Below are positions 16,038 through 24,858 of a DNA stretch of 33,931 nucleotides, one piece after another (positions within the stretch are counted from its first letter, which is position 1; each line of letters begins with the position of its first letter). The notes under the pieces are model-generated. The model did no database searches and was not told the DNA's origin. It saw only the letters and a list, made by a program, of their open reading frames with translations. The stretch lies in the NCBI GenBank assembly GCA_031276915.1, contig JAISME010000129.1, forward strand, positions 1 through 33,931, read 5' to 3'. The position numbers were made by a program, and so were the translations under genes. Source of the stretch: Zoogloeaceae bacterium (GTDB taxonomy: Bacteria > Pseudomonadota > Gammaproteobacteria > Burkholderiales > Rhodocyclaceae).

Positions 16038-17153
16038 ATGAAGAAAACAAACATTGTGGCATGCCTGTTGGCATGCGCTCCGACGGGATCCCCAGCCGAT
16101 GGCTTCCGATCCCTGGAGCAAAACGCAAGCGGCCTCGGGGTTGCCTATGCCGGATCCGCCGCCGTCGCCGACAACGCCAGCACCCTTCATTACAACCCTG
16201 CCGGCATGACCCTGTTGCCCGAGCGCCAGATCTCGCTGGGTCTGGCAGGCACGCGGCATGAATACGCGTTCGACGACCGCGGCTCCACGACAACAGGACG
16301 CGACGGCGGCGATGCCGGTCACTGGCGCATGCAGCCCAATGCCTATCTCTCCTGGGCCGTGCATCCTGACTGGGTGACCGGCCTGGGCATTTCCTCGCCA
16401 TTCAGTTTCCATACGGATTATGACAACGACTGGCGCGGTCGCCAGTTTGCCCTAGAAACCCGCCTGCGCGCCTGGAACCTCAACCCTTCCGTTGCCTACA
16501 AGCTTTCCGGCCAGATTTCCCTGGGATTCGGCATCGATTACCAGAAGCTGAAACTGGAAGCAAACTGGGCGGACCAGCATCGTTCGGATACGGACGCGGC
16601 CTGGGGTTGGAACGCGGGCGTGCTTTTCGCCCTTTCACCCGCCATGCGTGTCGGCGTCGCCTACCGTTCCGCCATGACTTTCGATCTGGATCCAGCGTTT
16701 CCCCTCCAGGGCATTGACCATGACGGCAAGCTGAAAACCCCGGGCGTTTTCACGGTGTCCGTCTGGCAGCAGATCACCGACCGTTGGGAAGCAATGGGGG
16801 ATATTTCCCACACCCGCTGGAAAACCGTAGACGGCTACAGTGAAAACGGCTGGCGGTTTGCCTGGGGCGCGGCCTATACCCATAATCCGGGCTGGAAAAC
16901 CAAATTCGGCATTGCCTATGAACATGGCCCGCTGCGTCATGACCGCACGGTCGCCCTGCCCGATCACCATCGCCTGTGGCTCAGCCTGGGGGGACAATAC
17001 CGGCTCGCCAAGGGCGCGCTGGATTTCGGCTATGCGTACCAGTGGGTGAAAACGCCGGATGTCGACCAAAGCCAGGATAACGGCCTGCGCCTGCGCGGTG
17101 ATTACGACGCCAGCGGTCATGTCCTCGGAGTGCAATACACGCTGGATTTCTGA
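16038..17153 (+). CDS. FadL/OmpP1/TodX-type outer-membrane transport protein
   Basis: 371 residues, shorter than E. coli FadL. An outer-membrane beta-barrel for long-chain fatty acids or other hydrophobic compounds. The mature N-terminus shows the family signature GFRSLEQNASGLGVAYAGSA, then NPAGMT (hatch domain); the end is LDF with a C-terminal aromatic, as required for barrel insertion. The signal peptide is short and odd: MKKTNIVACLLACAPTGSPA, with cleavage likely near residue 20. ATG 16038 was chosen over a TTG at 16026 for the lysine-rich start; no good Shine-Dalgarno is visible. The stop is almost immediately followed by the DUF2802 gene. Confidence 0.88.
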   Translation: MKKTNIVACLLACAPTGSPADGFRSLEQNASGLGVAYAGSAAVADNASTLHYNPAGMTLLPERQISLGLAGTRHEYAFDDRGSTTTGRDGGDAGHWRMQPNAYLSWAVHPDWVTGLGISSPFSFHTDYDNDWRGRQFALETRLRAWNLNPSVAYKLSGQISLGFGIDYQKLKLEANWADQHRSDTDAAWGWNAGVLFALSPAMRVGVAYRSAMTFDLDPAFPLQGIDHDGKLKTPGVFTVSVWQQITDRWEAMGDISHTRWKTVDGYSENGWRFAWGAAYTHNPGWKTKFGIAYEHGPLRHDRTVALPDHHRLWLSLGGQYRLAKGALDFGYAYQWVKTPDVDQSQDNGLRLRGDYDASGHVLGVQYTLDF

Positions 17154-17155
17154 GC

Positions 17156-17770
17156 ATGGCATGGCGCGAGGTCCTGCTCGGTCTGATTCTGGTCATCGTG
17201 GCCTACATGGTGTGGCTGCTGTGGCGAATGCGCGCCCTGAACCGGAAAAAACCGTCTCCGCCCCGGGAGTTCAGGGAGCCCAGTGTCGTTCGCACCCGTG
17301 AAACCCAGGACACTGCCCTGAAAGCTTATCGGCACGCGACCGCGGAGGAACACGACTTCGAAACGGAAAGCGCGCACGGGGATGAAGAGGAAGAAGACGA
17401 TACGCAAGCCAGAGAAACACGCTCCACCTGGTCAGCGGAAAAAACGGCGGATCTAGTGCAACAGACCTTCATGGACAGCATGGAGCGCGAACTCGCCCGG
17501 ATAGGCGAGGAAGTCGACGCCCTGCGTGGCGCGCTTGCCGATTTGCGCGAGGATCTCGTCCTGCTGCGCGAGGATTTCCAGCAGGAAATCGCTACCGCCC
17601 GCACAGCGCAGAACGCCTCGCCGCTTTACAATGACGCCATGCAAATGGCGATTCTGGGACATGACAGCCTGACCATTTCCGAACGGTGCGGCATCTCCCG
17701 GGCCGAAGCCGATCTGGTGGTGGCCCTGGTCAAGAACCGGCAGCCGTCCGGAACGCAAGGCCCGCCTTGA
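17156..17770 (+). CDS. DUF2802 family membrane-anchored coiled-coil protein
   Basis: 204 residues. A single N-terminal helix (about 6-25) is followed by a charged acidic linker (GDEEEEDD), a predicted coiled coil (about 115-150: RIGEEVDALRGALADLREDL) and a C-terminal domain with AILGHDSLTISERCGISRAE and ADLVVALVKN, typical of DUF2802. The C-terminal part resembles a small helix-turn-helix. Function is unknown; relatives often sit near flagellar and chemotaxis genes. It starts 2 bp after the porin gene, so co-translation is likely. Confidence 0.75.
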   Translation: MAWREVLLGLILVIVAYMVWLLWRMRALNRKKPSPPREFREPSVVRTRETQDTALKAYRHATAEEHDFETESAHGDEEEEDDTQARETRSTWSAEKTADLVQQTFMDSMERELARIGEEVDALRGALADLREDLVLLREDFQQEIATARTAQNASPLYNDAMQMAILGHDSLTISERCGISRAEADLVVALVKNRQPSGTQGPP

Positions 17771-17800
17771 ACAGGCGGTTTTCAAGCAGAGAGGTCGACA

Positions 17801-18598
17801 ATGACAACAGATCACGATGAAGCCGAACAGCGTAACAAGCTCATCCGGCAATTGATCTACGCGGCGAGCGCCGTTGCTGTCCTGCTGATCCTGCTGGTCG
17901 TCTTCAACAGCCTTGTCGCACCGCCGGAAGAGATCGACGCGCCATCCTACACCAAGCCGGTTCCCGTGCCCAAACCCAGCACGGGAGAAATCCACCCCGT
18001 TACCCCGCCCGTCGCGCAAAGCCTGCTCGTCGATGAGCCTCTCACGTTGCCAGGCAATGTCTCGGGCATCCTGGGCGCGATCCCCGCCATTGATCCGCAT
18101 CTGTTGCCGGACGAGGAACTGCCACCACCGGAACCACCGCCCCAACCCGTATTCCCGTCCCGGACGACATCCCCTCCGCCAGTAGCGCAATCGTCCGCGG
18201 CGCACCCCGCGCAACCGGTCACGCCACGAGCGCAACTTCCCCCAAACGCGCCGCCGACTGCCCGGACAACCACTGTGATTCCGCCTCCGGCGCGTCCTCC
18301 TGTCGAAGACGTGCCGGAGGGAACCGAACCTCCCGCTCTCAACTTGCCGCCGGAACCGAAACCCGCCAGCATGGCAGATGGTTTCATCGTGCAGGCGGGC
18401 GTTTTCAGCAACCCGCAACGGGCGGAAGACCTCTACGCCAAACTGCGCGCCAATGGCATTCCCGCCAGCCTGGAAACACGTGTGCAGGCCGGACCCTTCA
18501 GGACACAATCGGAAGCGCAAGCCGCCCGCGCCAAACTGAAGGCGCTGGGGATCGATGGCGTGGTCCTGCCGCCCGCCGCCCGGCGCGTCACGCGCTAG
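17801..18598 (+). CDS. SPOR domain protein, single-pass membrane
   Basis: 265 residues. A cytoplasmic N-terminus, one helix (about 17-40: LIYAASAVAVLLILLVVFNS), a long Pro-rich periplasmic linker (about 45-185) and a C-terminal SPOR domain (about 190-262). The SPOR text reads FIVQAGVFSNPQRAEDLYAK and VQAGPFRTQSEAQAARAKL. SPOR domains bind denuded septal peptidoglycan, so a role in cell division or envelope remodelling is likely (family knowledge). It resembles FtsN/DedD in layout, but I would not assign either name. It is 30 bp after the DUF2802 gene, with AGAGAGG upstream of the start. Confidence 0.87.
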   Translation: MTTDHDEAEQRNKLIRQLIYAASAVAVLLILLVVFNSLVAPPEEIDAPSYTKPVPVPKPSTGEIHPVTPPVAQSLLVDEPLTLPGNVSGILGAIPAIDPHLLPDEELPPPEPPPQPVFPSRTTSPPPVAQSSAAHPAQPVTPRAQLPPNAPPTARTTTVIPPPARPPVEDVPEGTEPPALNLPPEPKPASMADGFIVQAGVFSNPQRAEDLYAKLRANGIPASLETRVQAGPFRTQSEAQAARAKLKALGIDGVVLPPAARRVTR

Positions 18599-18712
18599 AA
18601 CCAGGAAACACCCGATATTCCGGATGCCCCGTTCATCCCTGGCGGGAATCCGGGCATGACCACGGGATGTATCCGGCAATGCCGGGCGCGCAAATCCCGT
18701 TACCGTCGTTGT

Positions 18713-18741
18713 TTTACCGATGGCCCCCGATCCGATAGAAT
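18713..18741 (+). promoter_or_regulatory. sigma-70-like promoter upstream of the phosphatase gene
   Basis: TTTACC (18713-18718) and TAGAAT (18736-18741) are 17 bp apart, matching four and five of six consensus bases. The start would be about 50 nt before the GTG start codon. Confidence 0.5.
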
Positions 18742-18796
18742 GCCGGATATATGCGTATGTCGCATTTCCGGACGTATTTTCGACGAGGAATAATGT

Positions 18797-19312
18797 GTGA
18801 TCAGGGTCTTGTTCGTGTGCATGGGAAACATTTGCCGCTCGCCCACAGCGGAAGGCGTCTTCCGCAAGCTGTTGCAACACCATAAACTGGAACGGCAATT
18901 CGAGCTCAAATCAGCGGGAACGCATGGTTATCATGTCGGCGAACCACCCGATCCGCGCACGCAGCGTGCCGCCGCGGCGCGCGGCTACGACCTTTCGGAG
19001 ATGCGCGCGCAAAAAATCACACCGCAGGATCTGGCCAGGTTCGATCTGGTCCTGGCGATGGACAAGGTTGATCTGGACAACCTCCATCGCATGGCGAACC
19101 CTGAAATGCGTCACAAGATCGGTCTCTTCATGGACTACGCCCGACACTACGACGACGATGAAGTGCCTGACCCTTACTATGGCCTGGGATACGGTTTCGA
19201 CCTGGTGATCGACATGGTGGAAGACGCCGCCGAAGGATTGTTGGAAACAGTGCGCGCGAAAACAAGGGAGGAAACATGCGACGCGCCAAAGCCGCGAACA
19301 CAGGAACCATGA
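18797..19312 (+). CDS. low-molecular-weight protein-tyrosine phosphatase
   Basis: 171 residues. The P-loop VCMGNICRSPTAEG holds the nucleophile Cys 8 and Arg 14; the general acid lies in DPYY (125-128). These enzymes remove phosphate from tyrosine residues and in bacteria often control exopolysaccharide kinases, but no such kinase is adjacent here. The start codon is GTG, with GAGGA about seven bases upstream. The protein is about 15 residues longer than typical, with a polar tail rich in Lys, Arg and Pro. Confidence 0.93.
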   Translation: MIRVLFVCMGNICRSPTAEGVFRKLLQHHKLERQFELKSAGTHGYHVGEPPDPRTQRAAAARGYDLSEMRAQKITPQDLARFDLVLAMDKVDLDNLHRMANPEMRHKIGLFMDYARHYDDDEVPDPYYGLGYGFDLVIDMVEDAAEGLLETVRAKTREETCDAPKPRTQEP

Positions 19313-19375
19313 GCATGGCGGCCATGAAGGGATGTCGCTGATTTCTTGCTGAAAATCGCCATGCGCAGGACCGTT

Positions 19376-19395
19376 TATTGCGTACTATTGCGTAC
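19376..19395. repeat. tandem 10-bp repeat upstream of the PEBP gene
   Basis: TATTGCGTAC occurs twice head to tail (19376-19385 and 19386-19395), ending about 70 bp before the next start codon. It could be a regulator-binding site or chance duplication. Confidence 0.5.
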
Positions 19396-19467
19396 ACTAC
19401 GGGTTCTCGATTTTCGTTTCCGTTCGGGCCTCGCCGCCTGGAACTCTTTCCTTGCAGGAGCATCATC

Positions 19468-20094
19468 ATGAAACTCATCAGCCACAGCTTTGCCGATGCG
19501 CAGAAGATTCCGGACGAGTTCGCGTTCGGCATTGTCGATCCCGCACATCATGTCGGTTTGGGGCAAAACCGCAATCCGCATCTTTCCTGGAGCGACGTAC
19601 CGGAAAACACGCGGAGTTTCGCGTTGCTCTGTCATGACCCGGACGCGCCCAGCGTGGGCGATGACGTCAACCAGGAAGGCCGCGCGGTTCCGGTCAGTCT
19701 GCCACGTGTGGATTTTTTCCATTGGCTGCTCGTGGACTTGCCCGCCAGCCTGCGTGAAATCCAGGCCGGAGAGTTCTCCAGCACCGTGACGCCCAAGGGA
19801 AAACCGGGACCGCAAGCGCCCCATGACGCGCGTCAGGGCGTCAACGATTACACGGCCTGGTTTTCCAGCGACAACGACATGCGCGGTGATTATTACGGCT
19901 ACGATGGCCCCTGTCCGCCCTGGAACGACGAACTGCCACACCGTTATGTCTTTACCCTCTACGCGCTGGATGTGGCGCGCCTTCCGCTGGAAGGGCGTTT
20001 TGATGGCCCCGCGTTGCGCGCCGCGCTTCAAGGACATGTGCTCGCCGAGGCGCGACTGACTGGCGTCTACAGTCTCAATCCAAGCCTGGCATGA
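19468..20094 (+). CDS. YbhB/YbcL-type phosphatidylethanolamine-binding-like protein
   Basis: 208 residues. A member of the PEBP/RKIP superfamily: LGQNRNPHLSWSDVP, FALLCHDPDAP (the conserved DPD ligand pocket), FHWLLVDLP, then YGYDGPCPP and HRYVFTLYALD. The biochemical role of bacterial members is unsettled; they bind small anionic ligands. ATG 19468 has AGGAG seven bases upstream. Its stop overlaps the dgt start by 4 bp (ATGA), so the two are translationally coupled. Confidence 0.9.
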   Translation: MKLISHSFADAQKIPDEFAFGIVDPAHHVGLGQNRNPHLSWSDVPENTRSFALLCHDPDAPSVGDDVNQEGRAVPVSLPRVDFFHWLLVDLPASLREIQAGEFSSTVTPKGKPGPQAPHDARQGVNDYTAWFSSDNDMRGDYYGYDGPCPPWNDELPHRYVFTLYALDVARLPLEGRFDGPALRAALQGHVLAEARLTGVYSLNPSLA

Positions 20095-21449
20095 ACGATC
20101 TCGCGTTTCGGGAATCCTGGCAGCGATTTCTTTCCACCGAACGACCAGGCGCGGGAAGCGGACCAAACGCGCGCGAGCGGACAGCCTTCCAGCAGGATTA
20201 CGACCGCATCGTCTTCACTTCCGCCTTTCGCCGCCTGAAGGACAAGACCCAGGTGTTCCCCCTGTCGCGCAGCGACTACGTGCGAACCCGTCTCACGCAC
20301 AGTCTGGAGACCAGTTGCGCCGGACGTTCCCTGGGCACGGTGATCGGGCGGGAAATCATCGACCGGCACCGGCTTTCCGGTGTCGAAGCCGCGGATTTCG
20401 GCGCGATCGTCGCTGCGGCCTGCCTTGCGCACGACATCGGCAACCCGCCTTTTGGCCATGCCGGGGAAGACGCCATCCGCGAATGGTTCAAGGCTTCCGA
20501 CCTTTTGGAGACCTACGGTTTTACCTCCGCGCAACGCGCGGATTTTCAACGCTACGAAGGGAATGCCCAGGGATTTCGCATTCTCACACGCCTGCAAAAC
20601 CCGTCCAATCCCGGCCTGCAGTTGACAGCGGCGGTGCTGGCGGCCTTCACCAAATATCCCCGTGCTTCCTGGCTGGAAGCGCCACTTTCCGGCAACGGCG
20701 GCAAGAAATTCGGTTTTTTCCAGGACGACGCGCCCGCGTTCCGGCAGGTAGCCACCGCGACGGGCTTGCCGGAGCGCATGCCGGGGGAAGCCTGGCACCG
20801 GCATCCGCTCGCCTATCTGGTGGAAGTGGCGGACGACACCTGTTACTTGATCGTCGATCTCGAGGACGCCTCCCGTCTGGGCTTCGTGCGCGTCGAGGAC
20901 GCGGAGGCGCTGCTTGCGAACCTCGCGGGAAGTTCCGTAAACGACGGCAGGCTCAACCGCATATCCGACCCCAAGGAACGCATCGAATACCTGCGCGCCA
21001 AGGCTGTGGGATGTCTGCTTGACGAAGCGGCTGCAGTTTTCCTGGAAAACGAGGCGACAATCCTGGCGGGGATGTTCACCGGGGATCTGCTGGAATCCTC
21101 GCCAGTAGTCTCCACGCCCTTGCAGGAAATCAAGAAAGTGGCGGCGGAACAGATTTACGTGGCGCGTCCGGCGCTGGAAGTGGAAACCGCGGGGTTCGAA
21201 GTGCTGGGCGGCCTGCTTGCGCTCTTTACCGCGGCGGTGGAAGCCGGAGCCGGAATGCGCCCGACGACGACGCGCGAACGCATGCTGCTGAAACTCCTGC
21301 CTCTCCAGTTCCTTGGCCCGGCGGGAAAACCCGATGCCGATCCCTATCCGCGCCTTTTGAAAGTCGCGGATTTCGTCACGGGCATGACCGACTCCTATGC
21401 CGTCGATCTCTATCGCAAACTGAAAGGCATCGACCTGCCCGCGGCATGA
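20091..21449 (+). CDS. dgt: deoxyguanosinetriphosphate triphosphohydrolase-like protein
   Basis: 452 residues. An HD-domain enzyme that cleaves dNTPs to deoxynucleosides and triphosphate. Metal-binding residues are seen in RLTHSLET (His 70) and LAHDIGNPPFGHAGE (His 114, Asp 115); AFRRLKDKTQVFP and DDTCYLIVDLED are further family blocks. The length is that of the shorter dGTPase-like class rather than E. coli Dgt. It is coupled to the PEBP gene by a 4-bp overlap and converges on hprK across a 117-bp gap with no clear terminator. Confidence 0.9.
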   Translation: MNDLAFRESWQRFLSTERPGAGSGPNARERTAFQQDYDRIVFTSAFRRLKDKTQVFPLSRSDYVRTRLTHSLETSCAGRSLGTVIGREIIDRHRLSGVEAADFGAIVAAACLAHDIGNPPFGHAGEDAIREWFKASDLLETYGFTSAQRADFQRYEGNAQGFRILTRLQNPSNPGLQLTAAVLAAFTKYPRASWLEAPLSGNGGKKFGFFQDDAPAFRQVATATGLPERMPGEAWHRHPLAYLVEVADDTCYLIVDLEDASRLGFVRVEDAEALLANLAGSSVNDGRLNRISDPKERIEYLRAKAVGCLLDEAAAVFLENEATILAGMFTGDLLESSPVVSTPLQEIKKVAAEQIYVARPALEVETAGFEVLGGLLALFTAAVEAGAGMRPTTTRERMLLKLLPLQFLGPAGKPDADPYPRLLKVADFVTGMTDSYAVDLYRKLKGIDLPAA

Positions 21450-21566
21450 TGGATTTCGTCCGGCAGGGGGAGCGCAGCGAAACCCGGGACGCAACACCGC
21501 CAGTCCGGATCGCATGGAACGCGGCACTTTCGCCTTTGCGCAATCCGCTTGGGCGCCCTTTGTATT

Positions 21567-22505
21567 TCAGCGTTCTTCGTCCAGCGTCATGCTTCCTTGC
21601 TGGCGAGAGATGAAATCCTGCATACTGTCGATGCCACGCATTTGCAGGATCGTGTTGCGCACGGCCGCTTCCAGCAGCACCGCGAGGTTGCGGCCCACAG
21701 CCACCGGAATGACCACCTTCCGGACGGAAACGCCCAGAATTTCCTGTGTCTGGGCATCCAGCGGCAAGCGCGGTGTTTCCATGCTCGGGACAAGCTTTTG
21801 CAGGTAAACGATGAGTTTCAGCTTCATCTTGCGGCGCGCCGCCGTCTCGCCAAAAATAGTGCGAATGTTCAGGAGCCCCAGGCCGCGTACTTCCAGATAA
21901 TCCTGCAACATGCCGGGACAGCGGCCCTCCAGGGTCGTCGGCGCGATACGGGCCAGTTCCACCACGTCGTCCGCCACTAGACCATGCCCCTTGGAGACAA
22001 GCTCCAGCGCCAGCTCCGACTTGCCGACGCCGGAATCCCCGGTAATCAACACCCCCATGCCCAGCACATCCATGAAAACGCCATGGATGGACACCGTGTC
22101 GGCCAAGCGCCGGGCCAGGTAGATACGCAACAGGTCGATGATCGCGGAACAGGGTTTGGACGAAGTAAAGAGCGGCGTCTGGCTTTCCTCGCAGGCTTTC
22201 CGCAGAATTTCCGGGACGCGCAGGCCATCGGCGACGATCAGCGCCGGCGGCTGCGCGGCGACAAGCGCGCCGATCTGGCGGGTGAACTGGTCGGAGGAAA
22301 TCCGGTTCAGCCAGGCGACTTCCGCCATGCCGATCACCTGAAGCCGGTCCGGATGGATCAGGTTCATGTGCCCGACCACATCCGCGCCGTAATTCCCGGA
22401 CTCCTTGAGACTGACGCGACGGCTGGAGCCTACCGCCACATCCCAGAGCAAATCCAGCTTGCCCTGATGATCCTCGAACAACTGGACGAGGGTGATCTCC
22501 CGCAT
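21567..22505 (-). CDS. hprK: HPr kinase/phosphorylase
   Basis: 312 residues. It phosphorylates and dephosphorylates HPr-like proteins on serine. The Walker A loop is GDSGVGKS (156-163), preceded by the conserved HGVFMDVLGMGVLITG and followed by ADDVVEL. The C-terminal block has GVSVRKVVIPVAVGRN. HprK next to PtsN is typical of betaproteobacteria and relatives that lack a full sugar PTS. Only 3 bp separate it from ptsN. rapZ and an HPr gene, often adjacent, are absent here. Confidence 0.95.
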   Translation of the reverse strand: MREITLVQLFEDHQGKLDLLWDVAVGSSRRVSLKESGNYGADVVGHMNLIHPDRLQVIGMAEVAWLNRISSDQFTRQIGALVAAQPPALIVADGLRVPEILRKACEESQTPLFTSSKPCSAIIDLLRIYLARRLADTVSIHGVFMDVLGMGVLITGDSGVGKSELALELVSKGHGLVADDVVELARIAPTTLEGRCPGMLQDYLEVRGLGLLNIRTIFGETAARRKMKLKLIVYLQKLVPSMETPRLPLDAQTQEILGVSVRKVVIPVAVGRNLAVLLEAAVRNTILQMRGIDSMQDFISRQQGSMTLDEER

Positions 22506-22508
22506 GGA

Positions 22509-22955
22509 TTATCCGGCGAACAGTGCGCGCACCGCCGCCGCATCCGGCGCGATGGCCAGATTTTCCCGGAATTTCCGGTCGGCAAAGCAGGTCGCGAGTT
22601 CGGAGAGGATTTGCAAGTGCGCTTCCGTCGCCTGCTCGGGAACCAGAAGCACGAACAGTTGCGAAACGGGGCGTCCGTCCGGGGCGTCGAAATCGATTGG
22701 CTCGGCCAGGCGCAGGAAGGCGCAGGAAGCTTCTTTCAGGCCCTTGATGCGGCCATGCGGGATGGCGACGCCCTGTCCCAACCCTGTGGAACCCAGTTTT
22801 TCCCGGGAAATGAGGCTGTCGAAAACGAGGGTGCGCGCGATACCGCAAGATGTCTCGAACAGTTCTCCCACCCGTTCGAAAATCCGTTTTTTGTTGCCGG
22901 CGTCAACATCCAGCAGGATGCGGGATTCCGACAGAAGGGGAGCGATAAGTTTCAT
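22509..22955 (-). CDS. ptsN: nitrogen-regulatory PTS EIIA component
   Basis: 148 residues. EIIA-Ntr is phosphorylated by the PtsP-NPr chain and regulates potassium transport and other processes. The phosphorylated His 67 lies in GVAIPHGRIKG; REKLGSTGLG precedes it. The ATG at 22955 is preferred. A GTG at 22985 would extend the protein into the stem of a terminator-like hairpin (22974-23003). No strong Shine-Dalgarno is visible. It is coupled to hprK. Confidence 0.94.
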   Translation of the reverse strand: MKLIAPLLSESRILLDVDAGNKKRIFERVGELFETSCGIARTLVFDSLISREKLGSTGLGQGVAIPHGRIKGLKEASCAFLRLAEPIDFDAPDGRPVSQLFVLLVPEQATEAHLQILSELATCFADRKFRENLAIAPDAAAVRALFAG

Positions 22956-22973
22956 GATTTGGCATGGGGGGAC

Positions 22974-23003
22974 AAAAAAGGCCACGCTGCAAGGAACGTG
23001 ACC
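22974..23003 (-). terminator. terminator-like hairpin between hpf and ptsN
   Basis: On the minus strand a seven-pair stem (23003-22997 with 22986-22980, one G-T) closes a ten-base loop and is followed by six T (22979-22974). It lies 13 bp after the hpf stop and 18 bp before the ptsN ATG, splitting the rpoN-hpf and ptsN-hprK halves. Confidence 0.7.
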
Positions 23004-23016
23004 CGTGGAAGCGCCG

Positions 23017-23340
23017 TTACTGATCCAAAAGCGCGTTTACCTTGTTGCCGCGATGATGATCCTGGAGCTTCTGCTTGTGTTTTTGAACCTGCCGGTCCAG
23101 TTTGTCGAAGAGGCCGTCGATGGCGGCATAGAGATCGTCCTCGGCGGTTTCCGCGAAAATTTCCCTGCCAGGCACATGCACGGTCACTTCCGCTTTCTGT
23201 TTCAGTTTGTCTACGGAAAGAATGACATTGACACCCGTCACTTGTTCAAAATGGTTGACAACGGTTCCCAGTTTGTTTTCCACATAGTCACGAAGCGCGG
23301 GCGTCACTTCGATGTGATGTCCGCTGATTTGCAGATTCAT
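23017..23340 (-). CDS. hpf: ribosome hibernation-promoting factor, short form
   Basis: 107 residues. It binds the small subunit in stationary phase and promotes 100S dimers. Family text: MNLQISGHHIEVTPALRDYV, EQVTGVNVILSVDK, AEDDLYAAIDGLFDKLDRQV, with a basic C-terminal helix (KHKQKLQDHH). It has no long-HPF C-terminal domain. AAAGGA lies seven bases before the ATG, and rpoN ends 12 bp upstream. Confidence 0.94.
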   Translation of the reverse strand: MNLQISGHHIEVTPALRDYVENKLGTVVNHFEQVTGVNVILSVDKLKQKAEVTVHVPGREIFAETAEDDLYAAIDGLFDKLDRQVQKHKQKLQDHHRGNKVNALLDQ

Positions 23341-23352
23341 TTTGCGTCCTTT

Positions 23353-24822
23353 CTACAGGCTTTTACGCACATTGACGGGTGGAATGTTGAGCGCCTCGCG
23401 GTACTTGGCAACGGTGCGCCGCGCCACAACGATTCCCTGCTTGCCCAGTATTTCGGATATTTTCAGATCCGACAAGGGGCTGTTGCCATTCTCCGCGCCG
23501 ATCAACTGCTTGATGAGCGCCCGGATGGCGGTGGCCGAGCACGCACCACCGGAATCGGTGGCGACATGACTGCCGAAAAAATACTTGAGTTCGAAAATGC
23601 CGCGCGGCGTCGCCATGTATTTCTGGCTCGTTACGCGGGATACAGTCGATTCGTGCAGGCTAACCTCGTCGGCGATTTCGCGCAGCACCAGGGGCCGCAT
23701 GGCGACTTCCCCGTGCTCGAAAAACCGGCGCTGGCGATCCACGATGGCCTGGGAAACCCGCGCGATGGTATCGAAACGCTGTTGTACGTTCTTGATGAGC
23801 CAGCGCGCCTCCTGCAGTTGCGCCGACATGCTGTTCTCGCCCCGGCGCTGTTGCGCGAGGATTTCCGCATAAAGCCGGTTGACGCGCAGGCGGGGGTAGG
23901 CGTCCGGATTGATCTGGGAAAGCCAGCGCCCGCGCATTTTCCGGACAATGACATCCGGGATGACATAGCGCGCGTCCAGGGGGGCGAAACACGCGGCGGG
24001 GCGAGGGTTCATGGCGACGATCAGGGAGCGGGCCGCCTTCAGCGCCGCGTCGGAAACATCCAGCCGTTTCTTCAGTTTGCCGAAGTCGCGTGTGGCCAGG
24101 AGATCGAGATGCTCCGCCACGATGACAAGCGCCAGATCACGCACGTCATCCCGCGGCAGGGCTGCGAGCTGGAGGGTCAGACATTCCTGCGGCGAGCGCG
24201 CGCCGACGCCGGTTGGGTCCAGGCCCTGCAACTGGCGCAACGCGATCTCCAGGTCTTCCAGTTCAATGGCCTCTTCCGGCGGCAGGGTTTCCAGAAGTTC
24301 CTCCAGGCTGGAGGCAAGATAACCGTTGTCATCCAGCGCCTCGATCAAAAAGCGGATCAGGACACGGTCGCGGTCGGAAAACCGGGAGAGACCCAGTTGC
24401 CCGCCCAGATGGTCACGCAGCGTGGTGGTCGCGGCCTGGATATCCTGCGCTTCCACATCATCGTCGCGGTCACGTTCCCGGTCGGGGTTGCCGTAGCTGC
24501 CGCCATCCTGGAACCAGCGATCCTCCTCCACCTCGGCCATGGTCATGCCGCCCGGCTCTGATTCCGCGTATTCCTCGCGCGGCGCTTCTTCCCGCGACGG
24601 CGCGGACCACTCCGTCACGCCATCGCCATTCATCCTGTCATGGGCGGAGGATATCCCCCGCTCCGTTTCCTCCTCGCGTTCCAGCAGCGGGTTTTCCAGC
24701 AGATAGCGCTCGATTTCCTGATTCATCTCCAGCGTCGAAAGCTGCAAGAGCTTGATCGATTGCTGCAACTGGGGTGTGAGCGCCAGTTGCTGGGAAAGCT
24801 TGATCTGGAGGGAGGGCTTCAT
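23353..24822 (-). CDS. rpoN: RNA polymerase sigma-54 factor
   Basis: 489 residues. Region I is the glutamine-rich activator-interacting segment (LQIKLSQQLALTPQLQQSIK, then LLENPLLERE). A variable acidic region II follows, then the core-binding domain, the helix-turn-helix with HESTVSRVTSQKY, and the RpoN box ARRTVAKYRE (467-476) that reads the -24 element. Complete at both ends. It lies between lptB and hpf, the usual setting. The near-consensus -24/-12 site upstream of fliK is a likely target. Confidence 0.97.
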   Translation of the reverse strand: MKPSLQIKLSQQLALTPQLQQSIKLLQLSTLEMNQEIERYLLENPLLEREEETERGISSAHDRMNGDGVTEWSAPSREEAPREEYAESEPGGMTMAEVEEDRWFQDGGSYGNPDRERDRDDDVEAQDIQAATTTLRDHLGGQLGLSRFSDRDRVLIRFLIEALDDNGYLASSLEELLETLPPEEAIELEDLEIALRQLQGLDPTGVGARSPQECLTLQLAALPRDDVRDLALVIVAEHLDLLATRDFGKLKKRLDVSDAALKAARSLIVAMNPRPAACFAPLDARYVIPDVIVRKMRGRWLSQINPDAYPRLRVNRLYAEILAQQRRGENSMSAQLQEARWLIKNVQQRFDTIARVSQAIVDRQRRFFEHGEVAMRPLVLREIADEVSLHESTVSRVTSQKYMATPRGIFELKYFFGSHVATDSGGACSATAIRALIKQLIGAENGNSPLSDLKISEILGKQGIVVARRTVAKYREALNIPPVNVRKSL

Positions 24823-24858
24823 GGGAAAGAAGGGGTTCTGGTTTTGCCCGCGGGCTTG

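Noticed and set aside
22955-22985. GTG start at 22985 for ptsN
   Set aside because: It lies inside the terminator-like stem and adds ten non-conserved residues; ATG 22955 gives the family N-terminus.
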